Source: Nitriliruptoraceae bacterium (GTDB lineage: Bacteria > Actinomycetota > Nitriliruptoria > Nitriliruptorales > Nitriliruptoraceae). Taken from it: a DNA stretch of 9,851 bases. The position numbers and the translations under genes are program-made. The notes beneath the pieces are model-generated. The model saw nothing but the letters and a program-made list of their open reading frames with translations, was not told where the DNA came from and searched no databases. Shown piece by piece: positions 6,548-9,851 of this stretch; the stretch's first letter is position 1, and each line of letters starts with the position of its first letter. The DNA lies in contig SLLJ01000398.1 of assembly GCA_007134165.1 (NCBI GenBank), positions 1 to 9,851 of the forward strand, given 5' to 3'.

Positions 6548-6981
6548 TCCGTCATCCAGGAGGGCTTGCCCCCCTTGGTGGCCCAGAAGATCGCCGCGAT
6601 GTCGTCGATCTTGGCCAGCAGGTCCTCGCCGGCAGCGGGGTCCATGGTCTTCTTGGCGTCGCCGGCCGCCTTGATCGCGAGCCAGAACTTCTCGTGCAGG
6701 TCGGGGTACTGCTCGACGTGCGGCGGCTTGAAGTAGTCGGTCCACAGCACCGACAGGTGGTGCTTGACGAGCTCGGCGCGCTCCTCCTTGATGAACACGC
6801 AGCGCTGCCGGAAGGTCTCGTCGTCGGAGTCGTGGTACTTCTTGGCGACCTCGAGCACGGACTCGGCCTCGATCCGGGCCTGCGCCGGGTTGTACACGCC
6901 GCACATCAGGTCGCAGTGGGCCTCGGCGGTGGCCGGCTCGCTCAGGGGGTTGAGCGCGCGCAGGATGGTGGCGATCCTCAT
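6544..6981 (-). CDS. sodN: Nickel superoxide dismutase precursor
   Basis: A 145-residue precursor that converts superoxide to oxygen and hydrogen peroxide using nickel. A 21-residue propeptide (MRIATILRALN, then PATAEA) precedes HCDLMCGVY. In known Ni-SODs this start is HCxxPCGxY, and His1, Cys2 and Cys6 of the mature protein bind nickel. All three and Tyr9 are present, but position 5 is Met instead of Pro. The rest matches the four-helix Ni-SOD fold: NPAQARIEAESV, then KEERAELVKHHLSVLWTDYFKPPH, then FWLAIKAAGDAKKTMD. The mature chain is about 124 residues against about 117 in Streptomyces. I chose ATG 6981, which has GAGGAG eight bases upstream; longer frames beyond it show no family features. 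The propeptide must be removed for activity, presumably by the divergent protease. Confidence 0.95.
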   Translation of the reverse strand: MRIATILRALNPLSEPATAEAHCDLMCGVYNPAQARIEAESVLEVAKKYHDSDDETFRQRCVFIKEERAELVKHHLSVLWTDYFKPPHVEQYPDLHEKFWLAIKAAGDAKKTMDPAAGEDLLAKIDDIAAIFWATKGGKPSWMTD

Positions 6982-7012
6982 AGGGTGGCTCCTCGTCGTC
7001 GGGTGCCGATGC

Positions 7013-7018
7013 AGGGTA
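7013..7018 (-). promoter_or_regulatory. Candidate -10 box (TACCCT) for sodN
   Basis: The minus strand reads TACCCT here, 31 bases before the sodN ATG. This would give a leader of about 25 bases containing the GAGGAG binding site. Sixteen bases further upstream is TCGACG (7035-7040), which matches four of six -35 consensus positions. Promoter placement is inferred from sequence only. Confidence 0.45.
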
Positions 7019-7044
7019 GTGCGACCCGGGACAACGTCGAGTCG

Positions 7045-7061
7045 CCGTCCGGTTCGGACGG
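7045..7061. promoter_or_regulatory. Inverted repeat in the sodN-sodX gap, possible operator
   Basis: CCGTCCG, a three-base spacer and CGGACGG form a perfect 7-bp inverted repeat. It lies just upstream of the proposed sodN -35 box and 27 bases before the sodX ATG. It cannot serve as a terminator between divergent genes, so an operator or a 5'-leader hairpin of sodX is more likely. It does not resemble the TTGCAA-type box I recall for the nickel regulator Nur. Confidence 0.4.
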
Positions 7062-7087
7062 TCGCCACGTGATGGATGCAGGATGCC

Positions 7088-7549
7088 ATGACTGCGAACT
7101 CATTGCAACAACGCGGGGTGCGGGTGCTGGTCGCCCTGGCGGTGGCCGAGACGCTCGCCCTGGTGCTCAACCGCTCGCTGATCCGGGTGCGCGGCGGCTC
7201 GATGCTGCCGGCGCTGTGGCCTGGGGACCTGCTGCTGACCGTGCCCGCCGTGTGCTGGCGGCTCCGGCCCGGTCAGGTGGTGGTCGTCGCCGACCCCAAC
7301 GACCCGGACCACCGGGTCGTCAAGCGCCTCACGTCGATCGGCCCGGAGGGCATCGAGGTGCACGGGGACAACCCCGCGGCGTCGACCGACAGCCGGGCGT
7401 GGGGTGCGCTGCCTCGCCGGTCGGTACGCCGGGTGGCCATGCGGCGCTGGCCGGACGTGCGTACCCGACTGGCTCACCCGGGGCGGCGGGCGACCACCAA
7501 CAGCTCGGGATCGTCGAGCGCGACCTCGCCCGACGCCCGCCGGGCGTAG
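7088..7549 (+). CDS. sodX: S26-type signal peptidase, likely Ni-SOD maturation protease
   Basis: A 153-residue membrane-linked serine protease. One hydrophobic helix (residues about 11-27) is followed by VRGGSMLPALWPGD with nucleophile Ser38. HRVVKR carries the general-base Lys79. HGDNPAASTDSRAWG (residues about 95-109) is the conserved GDN...SxDSR box of type I signal peptidases. This short S26 form next to sodN is the known arrangement for the protease that exposes the N-terminal His of Ni-SOD, so I assign that role from motif plus context. The start is uncertain. ATG 7088 has AGGA four bases upstream; ATG 7076 would add four residues with no binding site. The last 25 codons overlap the convergent methyltransferase by 76 bp and look low in information (TTNSSGSSSATSPDARRA). 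Confidence 0.88.
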   Translation: MTANSLQQRGVRVLVALAVAETLALVLNRSLIRVRGGSMLPALWPGDLLLTVPAVCWRLRPGQVVVVADPNDPDHRVVKRLTSIGPEGIEVHGDNPAASTDSRAWGALPRRSVRRVAMRRWPDVRTRLAHPGRRATTNSSGSSSATSPDARRA

Positions 7550-8280
7550 GCACCGGGCTCGACCCCGCGCACCTCGGTGACCTCGAGCCCGGTCCCGGTG
7601 GCCAGCGCCGCCGCCTCGCGCACGGTGTAGCTCGCGGTCCACACCTCGAAGTGCCGGCGGGCGTGGTCCGGGCCGCGCACCTCGCTGCGCTGGTGGTGCA
7701 CGAGGTGCACCGGGTCGAACACGTCGCCGGGCACCAGGTGCCGGGCGGCGAACAGCGCGTGGAACACCGTGAACACCACCAAGCCGCCCGGCCGGACCGC
7801 CGCGGCCATCCCGGCGACGACCGCCGGATCCGACACCGGCGAGGTCCCAAGCGCCCCCTGGCACAGGGACCACACGACGTCGAAGGTCCCGAGCTGCGTG
7901 CCGAGCACCGCCGGCAGCGCGCGGGCGTCCCCCACCAGCAGCGCCACCTCGACGTGTTCGGCACGGGCGGCATCGTGGCCAGCGGCGATCAACGCCGGGG
8001 ACACGTCCACGCCGGTGGCCTGCACCCCACGGGTCGCGAGCGCCCGGACGTGCCGGGCGTCGCCGCAGCCGACGTCCAGCAGCCGGGTCCCCGCCCGCAG
8101 CGGGACCAGGTCCGACAACGCCGCGAGCTCCTCCTCGGTGCCCCGCACGAAGGCGTTGCGGGCGTACTCGACGCCTTGAAACGCCCCGATCGGCCCGTAG
8201 AACGCCGGGGCGTCGGGGCCCGGCACGGGTGGGGTGTCGGGGGCCGGACGGTCGGTGTGGTCCCGCCAGCTCGGTCTCAC
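7474..8280 (-). CDS. Class I SAM-dependent methyltransferase
   Basis: A 268-residue enzyme with a Rossmann-type methyltransferase core. Motif I is LLDVGCGDARH (residues 67-77). The acidic residue closing strand 2 is Asp92 in GVDVSPALI. Later FDVVWSLCQGAL and VRPGGLVVFTVFHALF match motifs of methyltransferase types 11 and 25. The N-terminal 26 residues are Pro/Asp-rich and probably flexible. The substrate cannot be told from the sequence; the C-terminal part after residue 185, with many His and Arg residues, would decide it. I chose GTG 8280, whose GTGA overlaps the stop of cca, as in a coupled operon. GTG 8292 would add four residues. Sitting directly after a tRNA-processing gene is suggestive, but not evidence for an RNA substrate. 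Confidence 0.85.
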   Translation of the reverse strand: MRPSWRDHTDRPAPDTPPVPGPDAPAFYGPIGAFQGVEYARNAFVRGTEEELAALSDLVPLRAGTRLLDVGCGDARHVRALATRGVQATGVDVSPALIAAGHDAARAEHVEVALLVGDARALPAVLGTQLGTFDVVWSLCQGALGTSPVSDPAVVAGMAAAVRPGGLVVFTVFHALFAARHLVPGDVFDPVHLVHHQRSEVRGPDHARRHFEVWTASYTVREAAALATGTGLEVTEVRGVEPGAYARRASGEVALDDPELLVVARRPG

Positions 8281-9746
8281 CGCGCCGCCCACCAGGCGTC
8301 GAGCGCGTCCAGCGCCTCCGGTTCGGTCATCTCGCCCCGTTCGATGCGCAGCTCGAGCAGGTGGTGCCAGGCCGCACCGACGTCGGGCCCCGGCGGGATG
8401 CCCAGATGCGCCATGATCCGGTTGCCGTCGACCGGGGGACGCAGCGCATCGAGCTGCTCACGCTCGCGCAGCTCGTCGATGCGCTCCTCGAGTTCGTCGA
8501 CCCGGCGCTGGATGCGGGCCGCCCGCCGCGGGTTGCCGGTCGTGACGTCCGCACGGGTCAGGGCGTTGAGCCGCTCGAGCTGGGCGCCGGCGTCCCGCAC
8601 GTAGCGACGTACCGCCGCATCGGTCCAGCCCTGCTGGTAGGTGTGCAGCCGCAGGTGCAGCCGCACGAGCTCGCTGACCGCCTTGGTGGTCTCCTTGTCG
8701 AAGCGCAGCTCGCGCATCCGGTGGCGGGTCATGCGCGCCCCGACCACGTCGTGGTGGTGGAAGCTCACGGTGCCGTCGCGGTGCACCTGCTTGGTGTCGG
8801 GTTTGCCGACGTCGTGCAGCAACGCCGCCAGGCGCAGGACCACGTCGGGCCCGTCGGTCTCCAGCCCCAGCGTGTTGTCGACCACCGCCAGGGTGTGCGC
8901 TTCGACGTCCTTGTGGCGGTGCACAGGATCCCGGCAGTCGCGCAGCGCGGCGACCTCGGGCAGGACCCGGTGCATCAGACCGGTGCCGAGCAGCAGCTCG
9001 AGACCACGGCGGGGACGGGGTGCGGCGATCAGGCGCACCAGCTCGTCACGGACCCGCTCGGCCGAAACGTGGTCCAACTGGGCGGCGAGGTCGACCGCGG
9101 CCTGGCGGGTGGCCGGGTCCACCTCGGCGTCCAGCACCGCGCAGAAGCGGGCCAGTCGCAGCATCCGCAAAGGATCGTCACGGAACGAGATCTGTGGGTC
9201 CACCGGGGTGCGCAGCAACCGACGATGCAGGTCGCCCAGCCCGCCGAACGGATCGACGAAACGGAACTCGGGCACCCGCACCGCCATCGCGTTGACGGTC
9301 AGGTCCCGGCGCGAGAGGTCGTCCTCGATCGAGGTCCCGAACGCGACTTCGGGGTGGCGCGAACCGGGCCGGTAGGCCTCCGCGCGGTAGGTCGTGATCT
9401 CGATGGTGCGCACCGGTCGGTCGGCCTGCTCGCGCTGGCAGGACACGGTGCCGTACTCGATGCCGGTCAGCCACACCGCGCTCGCCCACGGTCGTACCAG
9501 CTCGGCGGTCTGTTGCGGGTGGGCCGACGTGGCGAAGTCGAGGTCGACGACCGCCGCCAGCGCGGTGGGGTCCCCACCGGCGAGCAGCGTGTCGCGAACC
9601 GTGCCGCCGACCAGGTGCAGTTCGTGGCCGGCGGCGGTGAAGCGCTCGCCGAGCTCCCGGGCCTCGGGGTGGACGTCGACGAGCCGCCCGAGCTGCGCCG
9701 ACTGCCGCGCACTCAGGGTGTGGTCGGTCCGGACGTGGTCGCTCAC
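8277..9746 (-). CDS. cca: CCA tRNA nucleotidyltransferase (actinobacterial PcnA type, with HD domain)
   Basis: A 489-residue enzyme that adds or repairs the 3' CCA end of tRNAs. The length fits the actinobacterial PcnA group. The head domain has LVGGTVRD (residues 45-52) and DLDFAT (68-73), whose two Asp residues bind the catalytic metal. SRRDLTVNAMA (145-155) and FRDDPLRMLRLARF follow in the expected order. The second half carries an HD-type domain with HKDVEAHT, then LLHDVGKPDTK and FHHHDVVGA. A coiled-coil-like basic region (RRAARIQRRVDELEERIDEL) is near the end. The start is GTG 9746. AGGGG lies four to five bases upstream, and a -10-like TATCCC is so close that the leader must be very short. 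It is followed by the methyltransferase in the same operon and diverges from a gene at 9839. Confidence 0.95.
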   Translation of the reverse strand: MSDHVRTDHTLSARQSAQLGRLVDVHPEARELGERFTAAGHELHLVGGTVRDTLLAGGDPTALAAVVDLDFATSAHPQQTAELVRPWASAVWLTGIEYGTVSCQREQADRPVRTIEITTYRAEAYRPGSRHPEVAFGTSIEDDLSRRDLTVNAMAVRVPEFRFVDPFGGLGDLHRRLLRTPVDPQISFRDDPLRMLRLARFCAVLDAEVDPATRQAAVDLAAQLDHVSAERVRDELVRLIAAPRPRRGLELLLGTGLMHRVLPEVAALRDCRDPVHRHKDVEAHTLAVVDNTLGLETDGPDVVLRLAALLHDVGKPDTKQVHRDGTVSFHHHDVVGARMTRHRMRELRFDKETTKAVSELVRLHLRLHTYQQGWTDAAVRRYVRDAGAQLERLNALTRADVTTGNPRRAARIQRRVDELEERIDELREREQLDALRPPVDGNRIMAHLGIPPGPDVGAAWHHLLELRIERGEMTEPEALDALDAWWAAR

Positions 9747-9756
9747 AGCTCCCCTC

Positions 9757-9766
9757 GGGATACGGT
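9757..9766 (-). promoter_or_regulatory. Candidate cca promoter: ACCGTATCCC
   Basis: The minus strand reads ACCGTATCCC, with TATCCC (9757-9762) as a -10-like box ending ten bases before the cca GTG. A start site at normal distance would leave a leader of only a few bases. It faces the matching element at 9778-9787, and the shared ACCGTA parts form a 6-bp inverted repeat with an 11-base spacer. Confidence 0.45.
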
Positions 9767-9777
9767 GCGGGCCGGGG

Positions 9778-9787
9778 ACCGTAGCCT
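9778..9787 (+). promoter_or_regulatory. Candidate promoter ACCGTAGCCT for the gene at 9839
   Basis: TAGCCT (9782-9787) preceded by ACCG is identical over ten bases to the element at 2582-2591. It would give a leader of about 45 bases before the ATG at 9839. No clear -35 box is visible. Confidence 0.45.
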
Positions 9788-9838
9788 GTCGAGCGGGCCC
9801 GCCCTGCGACCCCCCTCCGCCGCCCCTGGGAGCGCCCC

Positions 9839-9851
9839 ATGCACCCGCCCG
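9839..9851 (+). CDS. Start of a new gene, cut by the window edge
   Basis: An ATG at 9839 follows GGGAG (9828-9832) with six bases between, and four codons plus one base are visible (MHPP). That is too little to identify. In mycobacteria the gene divergent from pcnA is a NUDIX hydrolase, followed further on by the lipid II flippase gene murJ/mviN. By that precedent this could be either, but the sequence shown does not decide it. Confidence 0.4.

Noticed and set aside
7103..7108. TTGCAA, resembling half of a Nur-type operator
   Set aside because: There is only one half-site, it lies within sodX codons, and no second copy occurs at the expected spacing.
5884..8604. A 906-codon open frame on the plus strand
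   Set aside because: It is antisense to the 5859-6335 gene, sodN, the methyltransferase and part of cca, and in another frame of sodX. Its translation is Arg/Gly/Pro-rich with no family motif. In 70% GC DNA such long shadow frames are expected.

Overview
The window is about 70% GC with closely packed genes, many GTG starts, and stop/start overlaps. The gene content points to a high-GC actinobacterium (Actinomycetota): a PcnA-type CCA-adding enzyme with a divergent gene beside it, a DUF5318 protein, a nickel superoxide dismutase with its own maturation protease, and an S9A prolyl oligopeptidase. I cannot fix the class from sequence alone; a deep-branching lineage is possible but unproven. No mobile elements, CRISPR arrays, rRNA or tRNA genes were seen. 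No stretch longer than 300 bases lacks a gene.

Layout. Positions 1-1417 (minus) hold a two-gene, translationally coupled operon: a six-helix membrane protein, then a secreted protein cut by the window edge that resembles the N-terminal region of YhgE-like membrane proteins. A 165-bp divergent gap leads to a small plus-strand protein of unknown function (1583-1834). This converges on an AlaX-type trans-editing hydrolase (1845-2558, minus). The hydrolase diverges across 42 bp from a zinc-ribbon protein with two C-terminal helices (2601-3170, plus). Next come a DUF5318 protein (3190-3567, minus) and, divergent from it, a prolyl oligopeptidase (3670-5877, plus). A four-helix membrane protein (5859-6335, minus) overlaps the end of the peptidase.

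Positions 6404-7549 hold a 47-residue zinc-ribbon gene convergent with sodN, sharing a CTAG at their stops. sodN is divergent from the S26-type protease sodX across a short regulatory gap with a near-perfect hairpin. The protease presumably removes the sodN propeptide so that the new N-terminal His can bind nickel. Positions 7474-9746 (minus) hold cca and a SAM methyltransferase joined by a GTGA stop/start overlap; the methyltransferase end runs into the end of sodX. A new plus-strand gene appears to start at 9839.

Regulation. Several divergent gaps carry TAnnnT-type -10 hexamers. A ten-base block, ACCGTAGCCT, is identical upstream of the genes at 2601 and 9839, and a close variant faces cca. 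The 2601 gene is probably leaderless. No factor-independent terminator with a T-run was recognised. Points most worth checking are the Pro-to-Met change in the nickel hook of SodN, the Asp in place of the last zinc-binding Cys of AlaX, the roughly 20-residue insertion next to the peptidase nucleophile, and the small zinc-ribbon gene at 6404.
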